Source: JAIOSM01 sp964593725 (GTDB taxonomy: Bacteria > Desulfobacterota > Desulfobacteria > Desulfobacterales > Desulfobacteraceae). Taken from it: DNA of 31,651 nt. Below, piece after piece: positions 6,732-15,559 of the stretch (within the stretch, counting starts at the first letter, position 1; each line of letters starts with the position of its first letter). The stretch lies in the NCBI GenBank assembly GCA_964593725.1, contig CAZQJS010000034.1, forward strand, positions 1 to 31,651, read 5' to 3'. A program made the translations under genes and the position numbers. The notes beneath the pieces were generated by a model. The model saw only the letters and a program-made list of their open reading frames with translations. It was not told the DNA's origin and did no database searches.

Positions 6732-9023
6732 TTAAGCCCCTTCAGATTCTGACTCTTTCTTTTTTTTAATGGCTTCAAGTATTTTATCCGGGGTCAGGGG
6801 AAATGAATCCATATATACACCAATGGCATTACTCACAGCTGCACAATAGGCCTGGGCTGCTGACATGGCAATGGACATGCCTGCTTCCTTGGCACCATAG
6901 GGACCCTTTGGATCAATGGATTGGACAATAATATTATTGATTTCAGGCATGTCACAGGCCAGGGGCAGTTTATAGTCCAGCATGCTGGGGTTGGTACACC
7001 TGCCGTCCTTCCATTCATGGTATTCCGTGAGCATACCGCCCTGGCCTCCCATGGCAACAGCTCCTTCAAACTGGCCTTCAAGGACAAGGGGGTTTAATGC
7101 ATAGCCCACATCCTGGGCTGCTGTTACTTCCAGCACTTTAACCTGTCCTGTTTCAGGATCAACCTTGACCTCCACAATGGTGGTGCCAAAGGAAAAAGCC
7201 TCGCACATCTGGCCATAGGGATTTTTCACCCACTCCCGCTTCATGTCCACCTTTGGCCAGTACCCGCCTTCGGCATTTACTGAATTAAAGTTTAAAAGAC
7301 TGATTCTTACAACCTTTTTAATGGGTATGGACTTTTCAGGGTCATCTTTTACAAAGATAAGTCTGTTTTTTGCAGCAAGTTTTTCAGGTTTAACTTTTAA
7401 TACCCTGGATGCCACCTCAAAAAGCTTTGCCCTGCAGTTTTCAGCTGCAATTTTAACGGCATGTCCACCCACAAAGGTTGAAACCTGGGAATAGGAACCA
7501 GGATCAGATGATGTGGTTTCAGTATCTGCCGAAACAAGGTGAATATCTTCAGGCAAAAGCCCAAGTTCTTCTGCTGCAATCTGCACCAGCATATTGTCAT
7601 TGCCCTGGCCATTGTCAACAACACCGGACATTACAGTTGCTTCGCCGTCTTCGTTAAATTTTATAAAGGATTGGGAGCCTCCTCGGATTCCCATGGGAAA
7701 TCCTGTCTGCACGGAATTGGTGCCAATGCCAATGCCGTGAAAAGGGGGAAGTTTTCCCCATTTTTCCTTAAATCCTGATTTTTCAACTGCCTTGAGAATT
7801 GTTTCATCCATGGCACAGGAATCAACATAGGATTTTGTATTTGTATAATCACCAGGCTGCCTTGAATTCCTCAGTCTCATCTCCACAGGATCGATGCCAA
7901 GGTGGTCTGCAATCATATCCAGCTGAATATCAATGCCTGCTGCAAATCCCCGCCCATGGGTTCTTATCATGCCCCGGATCGGTTTATTTGTATAAACCCT
8001 GTACCCGTTGTATCTGACACTTCCAATACGATAGGCCTGTTCCATGGAAAGAAAAGGCACACTTGTGGCAATGGGCCCTGTACTGGAATATGCTCCCCCA
8101 TCCATGTAACAGGTGGTCTCCCTTGCAAGGACTCTTCCATTTTTATCCACTCCTGTTTTATGGGTGGTGATCATGGCATGTCCCTGGCGGGTGGCAATGG
8201 TGTTTTCCTCCCTTGTGAATTCAATTCTCACGGGTTTTTTTGTTTTTTTTGCAAGCAGGGCACAAATATAATCCACAGGGCAGATCTCGGAACGCCCTCC
8301 AAAGGCTCCACCAATGGCTATTTTCCTCACCTTGACCTTGTGCAGTGGAATTTTAAATGCATTGGAAAGTGGTTTTGATTTCATGTGGGGCCCGCCATTG
8401 GGGCACCATATTTCAAGGCAGTCCTCATGGTCAAACCGTGCCACAATTGCATAGGGTTCTGCCTGGAAATAAGATTCTTCAGGGGCTACAAAAGTATCTT
8501 CCCTGATATAATAAGCCTTTTCAAAATTCTCATCCACGTGTCCTGTATCAATGTTCACATGGATATTTACATTATTGGGGAAATCTTCATGGATAAGTTC
8601 TGTTTCCGAAGCCATTGCCTCCATGGGGTCAAACACCGGCGGCAGCTCTTCATATTCAACTTCAATGAGATCAAGGGCTTTGACAGCTGTTTCTTCATCC
8701 ACGGCTGCAACGCCTGCAACCTCATCTCCAATATATCTTACCTTTTCGGTCTGGATAAACTGCTGATCCCTGGTATAGGCAAACACTCCCCATTTCACCC
8801 CTGCAGTATCCTTGCCCGTGACAACAGCTTTTACTCCGTCAAGAGCCATGGCCTTTGAAGTGTCAATATTTAATATGCGTGCATGGGCATAGGGACTCCG
8901 CTTTATTTTTCCCACCAGCATGCCGGGCAGCTTCAGGTCAGCAGTAAATTTTGCCTTTCCCATGACCTTGGCCAGGGAATCAATCCTTGGCATTCTTTTT
9001 CCGATAATGGCGTGATCAGACAT
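6732..9023 (-). CDS. Molybdopterin large subunit 1, 4-hydroxybenzoyl-CoA reductase/xanthine dehydrogenase family
   Basis: A 763-residue large subunit of the xanthine oxidase family, close in length to HcrA of 4-hydroxybenzoyl-CoA reductase. Cofactor motifs include GGAFGGR (238-244), VVDNGQGNDN in the C-terminal half and GPYGAKEAG near the end. The residue aligned with the family's catalytic glutamate (GxGE) is Met716 here (codon 6876-6878), the nearest acid being Glu713. The start has AGGAG upstream and lies 3 nt past the small-subunit stop, so the subunits are translationally coupled. The gene order FAD, small, large, and the Hcr-type FAD subunit, argue for a CoA-thioester reductase; 2-aminobenzoyl-CoA deamination is the inferred role. 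A hydroxylase acting on the indole ring is the alternative. Confidence 0.85.
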   Translation of the reverse strand: MSDHAIIGKRMPRIDSLAKVMGKAKFTADLKLPGMLVGKIKRSPYAHARILNIDTSKAMALDGVKAVVTGKDTAGVKWGVFAYTRDQQFIQTEKVRYIGDEVAGVAAVDEETAVKALDLIEVEYEELPPVFDPMEAMASETELIHEDFPNNVNIHVNIDTGHVDENFEKAYYIREDTFVAPEESYFQAEPYAIVARFDHEDCLEIWCPNGGPHMKSKPLSNAFKIPLHKVKVRKIAIGGAFGGRSEICPVDYICALLAKKTKKPVRIEFTREENTIATRQGHAMITTHKTGVDKNGRVLARETTCYMDGGAYSSTGPIATSVPFLSMEQAYRIGSVRYNGYRVYTNKPIRGMIRTHGRGFAAGIDIQLDMIADHLGIDPVEMRLRNSRQPGDYTNTKSYVDSCAMDETILKAVEKSGFKEKWGKLPPFHGIGIGTNSVQTGFPMGIRGGSQSFIKFNEDGEATVMSGVVDNGQGNDNMLVQIAAEELGLLPEDIHLVSADTETTSSDPGSYSQVSTFVGGHAVKIAAENCRAKLFEVASRVLKVKPEKLAAKNRLIFVKDDPEKSIPIKKVVRISLLNFNSVNAEGGYWPKVDMKREWVKNPYGQMCEAFSFGTTIVEVKVDPETGQVKVLEVTAAQDVGYALNPLVLEGQFEGAVAMGGQGGMLTEYHEWKDGRCTNPSMLDYKLPLACDMPEINNIIVQSIDPKGPYGAKEAGMSIAMSAAQAYCAAVSNAIGVYMDSFPLTPDKILEAIKKKKESESEGA

Positions 9024-9026
9024 ATT

Positions 9027-9536
9027 TTACTCCTTTGATTTTTTTTCCATGATGCAGTCAGGGCACTGGTCATCGGGATTTTTTGCATGCATGACAGCCT
9101 TGACAATTTTTGCATATCCTGTGCATCTGCATATATTTCCCGCAAGCATTTTCCTGGTGGTTTTTTCATCGGGATTTTGATTCTCTTCCAGCAATGCATG
9201 GGCAGACATGAGCATTCCAGGGGTACAGAATCCGCACTGGACAGCTCCATGATCAATAAACGACTGCTGAAGGTCAGACAATTGATCTTCATGTGCAAGG
9301 CCTTCAACAGTTCTTATCTTTGTTCCCACAGCTTCCATGGCAAGGGTAAGGCATGATCTTACAGGTTTTCCATCCATGTGCACAGTACAGGACCCGCATA
9401 CACCTTCGGAGCAGCTCTCCTTTGACCCGGTAAGGTCAAGTTCATCACGCAGAACCTCCAGAAGGGTATCATTGGGATATACCTTAACTTCCTGAATCCT
9501 GTCATTGATATCCAGGGTAATAGCTATTTTTTCCAT
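9027..9536 (-). CDS. [2Fe-2S] small subunit 1 of molybdenum enzyme
   Basis: A 169-residue xanthine-oxidase-family iron-sulfur subunit. The plant-ferredoxin-type cluster is held by Cys42, 47, 50 and 62; the second cluster near Mo by Cys101, 104, 136 and 138 (CGFCTPGM and CRCTGY). All eight ligands are present. It passes electrons between the Mo site and the FAD subunit. The tail beyond the family core carries CPDC (Cys158, Cys161), which the second small subunit in this window lacks. A GGAG site precedes the start; the FAD subunit gene ends 23 nt upstream. Confidence 0.92.
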   Translation of the reverse strand: MEKIAITLDINDRIQEVKVYPNDTLLEVLRDELDLTGSKESCSEGVCGSCTVHMDGKPVRSCLTLAMEAVGTKIRTVEGLAHEDQLSDLQQSFIDHGAVQCGFCTPGMLMSAHALLEENQNPDEKTTRKMLAGNICRCTGYAKIVKAVMHAKNPDDQCPDCIMEKKSKE

Positions 9537-9559
9537 ATTTAAAACTCCAGTCTTTTTAT

Positions 9560-10576
9560 TTATCCCTTTTGAGCAATTATTTTTTTGCCTGCTTTTTCAA
9601 GTGCCCTGGAAACCATTGCAGCAACCATGGCACAGCGGTATTCCAGGGTTGAGCCCACATTATGAACAGCAAAGGTGGAAGCAGTATCCATGGAACTTTT
9701 ACCTGCCTGTTTAAAGGCATTGGCATCATCAAATTTTTTCCCTTTAAGTGAAGAAGATGTTTTGGCCAGGAACAAAGGAGACCTGCCCATGGCTCCTACA
9801 ACAATCCTTGCCTGGCTGATCTCATCCTTTTTGTCCTTGTCTGCTTTTAATACAACTGCTGCACATACAATGGGATAATCAACAGCAGATCTGTAGGCAA
9901 GACGTTCATAGGCACTTACTCCTCCACCTTTTACAGGAATGATAATCTCCTTTAAAAGCTCATTTGTGTCCATTGCAAAGGGCATTATTCCATCGGTTGT
10001 ATAAAAATCAGCAATTTTAACCTGCCTTTCACCATTTTTGCCTGCAAGTACAAGGCCTGCATCCATGGCCATGAGCATGGCAGCACCATCTGACTGGCAG
10101 GTGGAATTACACCTGTCTGAAGCATCCCTGGCATAGCATATCTTGCCTCCATCCTTGTGACAGGGCTGGCGCCCGGATCTGTGGAATTCAGACTGGTTGT
10201 AATGTATACATCTATTGTCCTGGAGAATATTGCCACCAATGGTGCCTCTGTAATGCTGGATGGTAATGGCACCAATTTTCTCACAGGCTTCTGCAAGCCC
10301 AAAAGCATGTTTTTGTATAACCTCAGAACTTATAATATCGGCAAGAAAAGTTCCTGCTCCTATTTTAATGGATTCTCCCTGATCTTTTATATAGGACAAC
10401 TCCTTTAAATTTTTAAGGCTTATGATGATTTTAGGTTTTAACAATCCCTTTTTCATCCTGACCAGAAGATCAGTGCCCCCTGCAAGTATTTTTGCATCGT
10501 CTCCATATCTGGAAAGAAGATCAAGGACTTTATCCATGGTTTTCGGGGCTGAGTATTCAAATCTTGGTAACCGCAC
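9560..10576 (-). CDS. FAD subunit 1 with HcrB-type extra [4Fe-4S] loop
   Basis: A 338-residue FAD-binding subunit (CoxM/HcrB family) with FAD motifs LAGGTDLL (31-38) and GTIGGNI (111-117). Between them and the following helix is an insertion with Cys123, Cys139, Cys147 and Cys156, plus Cys160. The 16/8/9 spacing equals that of Cys122/138/146/155, which bind the additional [4Fe-4S] cluster in the beta subunit of 4-hydroxybenzoyl-CoA reductase; that cluster lets the enzyme take low-potential electrons from ferredoxin and run in the reductive direction. The start is GTG with a strong AAGGAGG seven nt upstream. The sibling FAD subunit at 13357-14238 lacks this loop. Reductive chemistry on an aryl-CoA is therefore likely; the substrate is inferred only. 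Confidence 0.9.
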   Translation of the reverse strand: MRLPRFEYSAPKTMDKVLDLLSRYGDDAKILAGGTDLLVRMKKGLLKPKIIISLKNLKELSYIKDQGESIKIGAGTFLADIISSEVIQKHAFGLAEACEKIGAITIQHYRGTIGGNILQDNRCIHYNQSEFHRSGRQPCHKDGGKICYARDASDRCNSTCQSDGAAMLMAMDAGLVLAGKNGERQVKIADFYTTDGIMPFAMDTNELLKEIIIPVKGGGVSAYERLAYRSAVDYPIVCAAVVLKADKDKKDEISQARIVVGAMGRSPLFLAKTSSSLKGKKFDDANAFKQAGKSSMDTASTFAVHNVGSTLEYRCAMVAAMVSRALEKAGKKIIAQKG

Positions 10577-10598
10577 GGTTATCCTCCTTATATTGCCT

Positions 10599-12869
10599 TT
10601 ATCTTTTTTTCTCTTTTAAAGCTGCCAATACTTTTTCAGGTGTAATGGGAAGATCTTTGATCCTCACACCCACAGCATCATAGACTGCATTGGCAATGGC
10701 AGGGGCAGTGGGAACACATCCCGGCTCTCCAATGCCCTTGGCTCCAAAGGGGCCGTCCTTGTCATCGGTCTCAATAACAGGAGCTTTGATCTTAACAGCA
10801 TCCTTGGCAGTAAAAAGCTTATAATCCCTGAAATTTGGATTCATTATCCTGCCGTCTTTTATCATAACCTCTTCTGTCAAAGCATAGCCAAGTCCCATGA
10901 CAACACCGCCATAGACCTGCCCTTCCAGGAGCAGAGGATTTATTGCCCTGCCCACATCATGGGCTGCAACATATTCCAGGACTTCAACCTTACCGGTTTC
11001 TTCATCCACTTTGACCCTTGCTCCATGGGCACCAAAAGCATATGTCATGGACATGTTTCCCTTGAGCTCTTTTCCCATGTTGCGGTTGTCAGGATCATAA
11101 AAATACTCGGCCATGAGCATGGTTCCTCCCGGGGCAAAATGGGCTTTTCTCAAAAGTTTTCCAATGTCCATGCTCTTTTCATCGTCCCCTTTGACAAATA
11201 CTTTTCTATCTTTAAATTCAATTTTATCTGCAGGTGCATCAAAAAGTTTTGAAGCGAATTTTTTAATTTTTCCTTTGACTTTTCTGGCAGCTCCCAGGGC
11301 TGCATTGCCTGCAATAAATGTGGACCTGCTTGCATGGGCACCCACATCCCAGGGGCATATATCAGTATCAGAATGCACAACATTGATATCCTCTGCCTTA
11401 AGCCCCAGCTCCTCGGCAACGATCTGCGCTGTAATATTATCAAGGCCCTGACCCATGTCAGTACCTCCGGTAAAAATATCCACCTTACCATAGTCATCCA
11501 TTTTTAAAATTGCTCCGCATCCGTCAGACCCGTATATTCTTGCTCCTCCGCCCACATGGATCAAGGATGCAATTCCTACTCCCACACCTTTTTCTTTTTT
11601 TTCATTAAACTTAAGTTCCTTTTCCACAGCATCAATACATTTATCAAGGCCGCATGTGGTGATTTTAAGACCCTGTGGAGTCTCATCCCCGGGTCTGTTG
11701 CGGTTTATCCTTCTTATTTCCATGCGGTCAATGCCTGCTTTTTCAGCCAGCATATCCATACTGCTCTCAATGGCAAAGGTTGCCTGGGGATTTCCATAAC
11801 CGCGCATGGCCTGGGAATAGGTATTGTTTGTATAGACGCATTTGGCTTCATACCTTACATTTTCAACTCTGTACAGGGAACTTATGGGCATGAGCATGAC
11901 AGAAGGTGTTGTGGCGCCCCAGGAAGTGTGTCCACCATTGTCCAGAACCATTCTCATATCCCTGAACAAAAGTTTTCCCTGGCTGTCACACCCCTGTTTA
12001 ATATAAATAACAGTGGGCTGCCTTGTGGAAGTTGCTTTAAACTCTTCTTCCCGGTCAAATACAACTTTTACAGGCCTTCTGCATTTATGGGCAAGTAAAA
12101 TAGCAATGTGCTCATAGGCATAGGTGTCAAGTTTGCTTCCAAACCCGCCGCCTATTACGGGCTTTATCACCCTTACACGTTTATTTTCAAGTCCCATGGT
12201 TTTTAATGCTTCTAAAAAATCCTTCTGGGCAAGGGAGGGAATCTGGGTGTTTGAATAAATAGTAAGATTTTCCGCAGCATCAAATACAGCCACAGCACCG
12301 CTTGTTCCCATGCAGCAATGGGTGACCCATGTTGTTGTAAATCTTTCCTCCACAACAAAGGCTGACTCTTTTTCAGCCTTTATTACATCTCCATAATGGA
12401 TTTTCCAGGGCATTTTCAATACATTTGATTTAAGATGGCTGTGCACAAGGGGTGAATCCTTTTCCATGGCCTTTTCAGGATCAAAAATACCTGGACATTC
12501 TTTATATTCGACCTCAATAAGATCAAGGGCCTTTTGCGCAATATCAGGGCTTATGGCAGCAACAGCCGCGACTTCATCCCTCAGGGAAGAGACCCTGTCC
12601 TTTTTTATGGGAGGATTATCTTTGATAAAACCCATTTTCATTTTTTCAGGAATATCCTGGCCCGTTAAAACAGCATGCACTCCAGGCAATGCCCTGGCCT
12701 TTGACGTATCAATCTTTACAATTTCGGCATTTGCAAATTTTGAATAAAGAATTTTGCCATGGAGCATTTCAGGCAGATTAATATCCTGGATATACTCTGC
12801 TCTGCCCATGGCTTTTTTAGCTGCATCAAGTTTGGGGATTGGTTTTCCAACTACACTGAATTTACTCAT
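10599..12869 (-). CDS. Molybdopterin large subunit 2, xanthine dehydrogenase/aldehyde oxidase family
   Basis: A 756-residue subunit. I chose the ATG at 12869 because GGGAGGTCA lies directly upstream and the protein then begins MSKFSVVGKPIPKLDAAKK as in the family; the longer frame to 12956 is out-of-frame sequence of the small subunit gene. It overlaps that gene's end by 8 nt. Motifs: IGGGFGSK (239-246), RGYGNPQ, GGTDMGQGLDN and, near the end, GPFGAKGIGEP with the catalytic glutamate at 715. With its small and FAD subunits it forms a complete NAD- or ferredoxin-linked Mo hydroxylase that adds a water-derived oxygen to an electron-poor carbon. In the inferred pathway it hydroxylates C2 of the indole ring of indoleacetate or its CoA ester. 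Confidence 0.88.
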   Translation of the reverse strand: MSKFSVVGKPIPKLDAAKKAMGRAEYIQDINLPEMLHGKILYSKFANAEIVKIDTSKARALPGVHAVLTGQDIPEKMKMGFIKDNPPIKKDRVSSLRDEVAAVAAISPDIAQKALDLIEVEYKECPGIFDPEKAMEKDSPLVHSHLKSNVLKMPWKIHYGDVIKAEKESAFVVEERFTTTWVTHCCMGTSGAVAVFDAAENLTIYSNTQIPSLAQKDFLEALKTMGLENKRVRVIKPVIGGGFGSKLDTYAYEHIAILLAHKCRRPVKVVFDREEEFKATSTRQPTVIYIKQGCDSQGKLLFRDMRMVLDNGGHTSWGATTPSVMLMPISSLYRVENVRYEAKCVYTNNTYSQAMRGYGNPQATFAIESSMDMLAEKAGIDRMEIRRINRNRPGDETPQGLKITTCGLDKCIDAVEKELKFNEKKEKGVGVGIASLIHVGGGARIYGSDGCGAILKMDDYGKVDIFTGGTDMGQGLDNITAQIVAEELGLKAEDINVVHSDTDICPWDVGAHASRSTFIAGNAALGAARKVKGKIKKFASKLFDAPADKIEFKDRKVFVKGDDEKSMDIGKLLRKAHFAPGGTMLMAEYFYDPDNRNMGKELKGNMSMTYAFGAHGARVKVDEETGKVEVLEYVAAHDVGRAINPLLLEGQVYGGVVMGLGYALTEEVMIKDGRIMNPNFRDYKLFTAKDAVKIKAPVIETDDKDGPFGAKGIGEPGCVPTAPAIANAVYDAVGVRIKDLPITPEKVLAALKEKKR

Positions 12870-13341
12870 TTTGACCTCCCATTGCCTTTGCCGCTTCAAC
12901 GGATTTAAAAATCTGTATATAACCTGTACATCTGCATATATTGCCTGCCAGGGCATGTTTTATCTCCTCAATGCCTGCACGGGGATTTTCATCCAGCAAT
13001 GCCTTGGAAGACATTATCATACCAGGGGTGCAAAACCCGCACTGGATACCTCCGTTATCCACAAAAGCCTGCTGGATCGGATGGAGATCTCCTGTGGTTG
13101 AGGCTAGTCCTTCAATGGTTTCAACATTTTTCCCGTCAATGTCCATGGCAAGATAGAGACAGGAATTAATTGCAAGTTTATCAACAATAACAGTGCAGGC
13201 ACCGCATTCGCCATTACCGCACCCTTCCTTGGTTCCGATAAGTCCCATCTCTTCCCTTAAAAGGTGCAGAAGAGTCCAGTGTTCCTTGACATCATAGCTG
13301 ATCCTGTCACCATTTAATATAAAAGATATCTTTGTTGTCAT
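12862..13341 (-). CDS. [2Fe-2S] small subunit 2 of molybdenum hydroxylase
   Basis: A 159-residue iron-sulfur subunit with all eight cluster cysteines: 41, 46, 49, 61 for the ferredoxin-like cluster and 101, 104, 136, 138 for the Mo-proximal one (CGFCTPGM, CRCTGY). It ends with the ribosome site and first codons of the large subunit gene, so the two are coupled. Normal length, with no extra C-terminal cysteines. It transfers electrons from Mo to the FAD of the neighbouring subunit. Confidence 0.92.
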   Translation of the reverse strand: MTTKISFILNGDRISYDVKEHWTLLHLLREEMGLIGTKEGCGNGECGACTVIVDKLAINSCLYLAMDIDGKNVETIEGLASTTGDLHPIQQAFVDNGGIQCGFCTPGMIMSSKALLDENPRAGIEEIKHALAGNICRCTGYIQIFKSVEAAKAMGGQNE

Positions 13342-13356
13342 GATATTATATTTCTC

Positions 13357-14238
13357 CTAAGCATTGTTTTTAATAATTTCAAGGCATTTTTGTCCCATTC
13401 TTCTCACCTGAACCCTTATCATCTCTTTTCTGTGCCAGGCTTTTCCCCTGACACTGTCCCTGACCATAGATTCGCCTGCAGCAATGTCCCCGGCCTGTGC
13501 AAGGGTTTTATCATTAATGGGTTTTCCCGCAAGATGTTTTTCCGCATCCATTGCCCTCATGGGAACCGGTGCTGCAACACCCAGACAGATCCTTGCCTTT
13601 TTGCAGACTTCCTGTTTGTCATCCATAACAAGGAGAACTCCAATGCCTATCAAGGGAAGTTCCATGGCAGCCCTGCGCCCGAATTTTATATATGCTGATC
13701 CTGTATTGGGTTCTTTTGGAGGAATTGTCAGTTTTTTTAAAATTTCCCCGGGCTTGAGAATGGTTTTATAGGGAGATACAAAAAGATCTTTTACAGGAAC
13801 TGAACGTTCACCTCCGGGTCCGTGGAGCAGAGCAATGGCATCCAGGGCAATAAGAGGTATTGCACCGTCGGCAGAAGGCACGGCATTGATGAGGTTGCCG
13901 CCTATTGTACCCACATTCCTGACCTGGAGTGACCCGATATTTGAAACTGCATCATAAATAATCGGGTATTCATTTTGAATCATCAAAGATTTTTCAAGGG
14001 TTGCATGGGTTACCATGGCGCCAATGGTAAGCTCTTTTGTGGCCTCGTTTTTATGAAGCCTTGTCAACTCTTCTATCTTTTTAAGGGATATTAAATAATC
14101 AGGCTCCATCCACCCCTGTTTGAGCTTTACAATCACATCTGTTCCCCCGCCAATGAACTTTGATGTTTCGCTGTGCCGGGTGTAAAGATCAATGGCCTGG
14201 TCAATGGTTGCAGGGGATAAATACTTAAATGCTTTCAT
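13357..14238 (-). CDS. FAD subunit 2 of molybdenum hydroxylase (CoxM-type)
   Basis: A 293-residue FAD-binding subunit with FIGGGTD (28-34) and RNVGTIGGNL (107-116), followed directly by NAVPSADGAIPLIALDA with no cysteine insertion. It is the conventional oxidative type, in contrast with the FAD subunit at 9560-10576. Together with the two downstream genes it makes a complete three-subunit hydroxylase. AAGGAG precedes the start; it begins 14 nt after the CoA ligase stop. Confidence 0.9.
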   Translation of the reverse strand: MKAFKYLSPATIDQAIDLYTRHSETSKFIGGGTDVIVKLKQGWMEPDYLISLKKIEELTRLHKNEATKELTIGAMVTHATLEKSLMIQNEYPIIYDAVSNIGSLQVRNVGTIGGNLINAVPSADGAIPLIALDAIALLHGPGGERSVPVKDLFVSPYKTILKPGEILKKLTIPPKEPNTGSAYIKFGRRAAMELPLIGIGVLLVMDDKQEVCKKARICLGVAAPVPMRAMDAEKHLAGKPINDKTLAQAGDIAAGESMVRDSVRGKAWHRKEMIRVQVRRMGQKCLEIIKNNA

Positions 14239-14252
14239 ATATCTTTTTCTCC

Positions 14253-15542
14253 TTAATTGCGGTTATCAAAGATTCTTCTGGCCTTGCCAGGATATCTGGG
14301 CAGCCGGCCATAGGCGCATATTTCTGCATCACAGCTTACCATGATCTTTGATTGAATTGTTTTCTTTATCTTATTTTTAATATTTTCTGCTTTTCCAAGG
14401 TCATATCCCTGGTCTGCTTCCACCTTTATGGTCATGTATTCCTTACCGTCATCTTTTCTTTCAAGGTGGAGCTGGTACTCGCTTCCAACTTCCGGTATGG
14501 ATGAGAGAACTTCGTCAATCTGTCCCGGATAAATATTTACTCCCCTTAAAATAATCATGTCGTCGGACCGTCCCATGATCCTGTCATGCATGGGAAGAAT
14601 ATTTCCACATGAACAGGTTTTCGTGATTTTTCTTGTGAGGTCCCGGGTTCTGTAACGTATCAGGGGAGCTGCTTCTTTACTTAATGTGGTCACAACCATT
14701 TCGCCGACCTCTCCGTCCCTGACAGGCTTTAATGTATCAGGATCAAGTATCTCAAGTATAAATTTATCAGCCCAATAATGTATGCCTTCATGCTTTGGAC
14801 AGTCAAGTCCGGTTCCAGGACCGTAAAGCTCTGTCATGCCGGTAATATCAAACATATCTTCCAGGCCAAGGAGCTCTTTTATCTTTGCACGCATGGATGA
14901 GCTGCACCGTTCCGACCCCAGGATGATCTTTTTAAGGTTGATTTTGTCTTTAAGGCCGCGTTTATTCACCTCTTCTGCCATTAAAAGCGCCATGGATGCT
15001 GTGCAGCAGAAAACAGTGCTCTGCATATCCTCAAGAAACTGGCACTGCATATCAATATTACCCGGGCCCACAGGTATGGCCATGGCACCAAGGCGTTCAC
15101 ACCCCAGCTGAAATCCCATGCCTGCAGTCCAGACACCATATCCAACCGCTATCTGAACCCGGTCTTTCCTGGTAAGGCCTGCCATTTCATAACACCTTGC
15201 AAACATGTTAAACCAGACATCAAGATCATTGGCAGTGTAAGACAAAACCTTTCTCTTTCCTGTTGTGCCTGAAGATGCATGGATGCGCACAACATCCTTT
15301 TCCGGCACTGACAAAAGGGGCAGAGGATACCCCTCCTTTAAATCATTGCCCGTGGTAAAGGGAAGCTTTTGTAAATCATCAAGGGTTTTTATCTGTTCAG
15401 GGGATACTCCTTTTTTATCAAACTGGTTCTTATAAAAGGAAGACCCTTTATAAACATGGGACAATGTCCATTTAAGTCCTTTTAACTGGTGATCATGAAG
15501 TTGTTCCAGATCATTAAAATCCGGCATAAAACTTTTTCTCAT
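14253..15542 (-). CDS. PaaK-type aryl acetate CoA ligase (phenylacetate-CoA ligase family)
   Basis: A 429-residue AMP-forming ligase of the PaaK family, full length. It has the P-loop SSGTTGK (90-96), the adenylate motif DITGMTELYGPG, the RYRTRDLT hinge region and a C-terminal PGKARRI with Lys420 as the likely adenylation lysine. The reaction is arylacetate + ATP + CoA to arylacetyl-CoA + AMP + PPi, in the cytoplasm. In the anaerobic indoleacetate pathway of Aromatoleum a ligase of this family activates indoleacetate. Its position between hydantoinase and hydroxylase genes fits indoleacetyl-CoA formation here. Phenylacetate or an aminoaryl acid are alternatives, since specificity cannot be read from the sequence. 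Confidence 0.88.
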   Translation of the reverse strand: MRKSFMPDFNDLEQLHDHQLKGLKWTLSHVYKGSSFYKNQFDKKGVSPEQIKTLDDLQKLPFTTGNDLKEGYPLPLLSVPEKDVVRIHASSGTTGKRKVLSYTANDLDVWFNMFARCYEMAGLTRKDRVQIAVGYGVWTAGMGFQLGCERLGAMAIPVGPGNIDMQCQFLEDMQSTVFCCTASMALLMAEEVNKRGLKDKINLKKIILGSERCSSSMRAKIKELLGLEDMFDITGMTELYGPGTGLDCPKHEGIHYWADKFILEILDPDTLKPVRDGEVGEMVVTTLSKEAAPLIRYRTRDLTRKITKTCSCGNILPMHDRIMGRSDDMIILRGVNIYPGQIDEVLSSIPEVGSEYQLHLERKDDGKEYMTIKVEADQGYDLGKAENIKNKIKKTIQSKIMVSCDAEICAYGRLPRYPGKARRIFDNRN

Positions 15543-15559
15543 TTTATTATTCCCCTTTA

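Noticed and set aside
8385..8858. 157-codon plus-strand open frame
   Set aside because: Antisense to Mo large subunit 1, no family resemblance.
11556..12098. 180-codon plus-strand open frame
   Set aside because: It lies antisense inside the Mo large subunit 2 gene, has no recognisable domain and no convincing ribosome site.
12870..12956. In-frame N-terminal extension of Mo large subunit 2
   Set aside because: These codons overlap the conserved [2Fe-2S] region of the small subunit gene in another frame, and a strong GGGAGGT site sits directly before the ATG at 12869.
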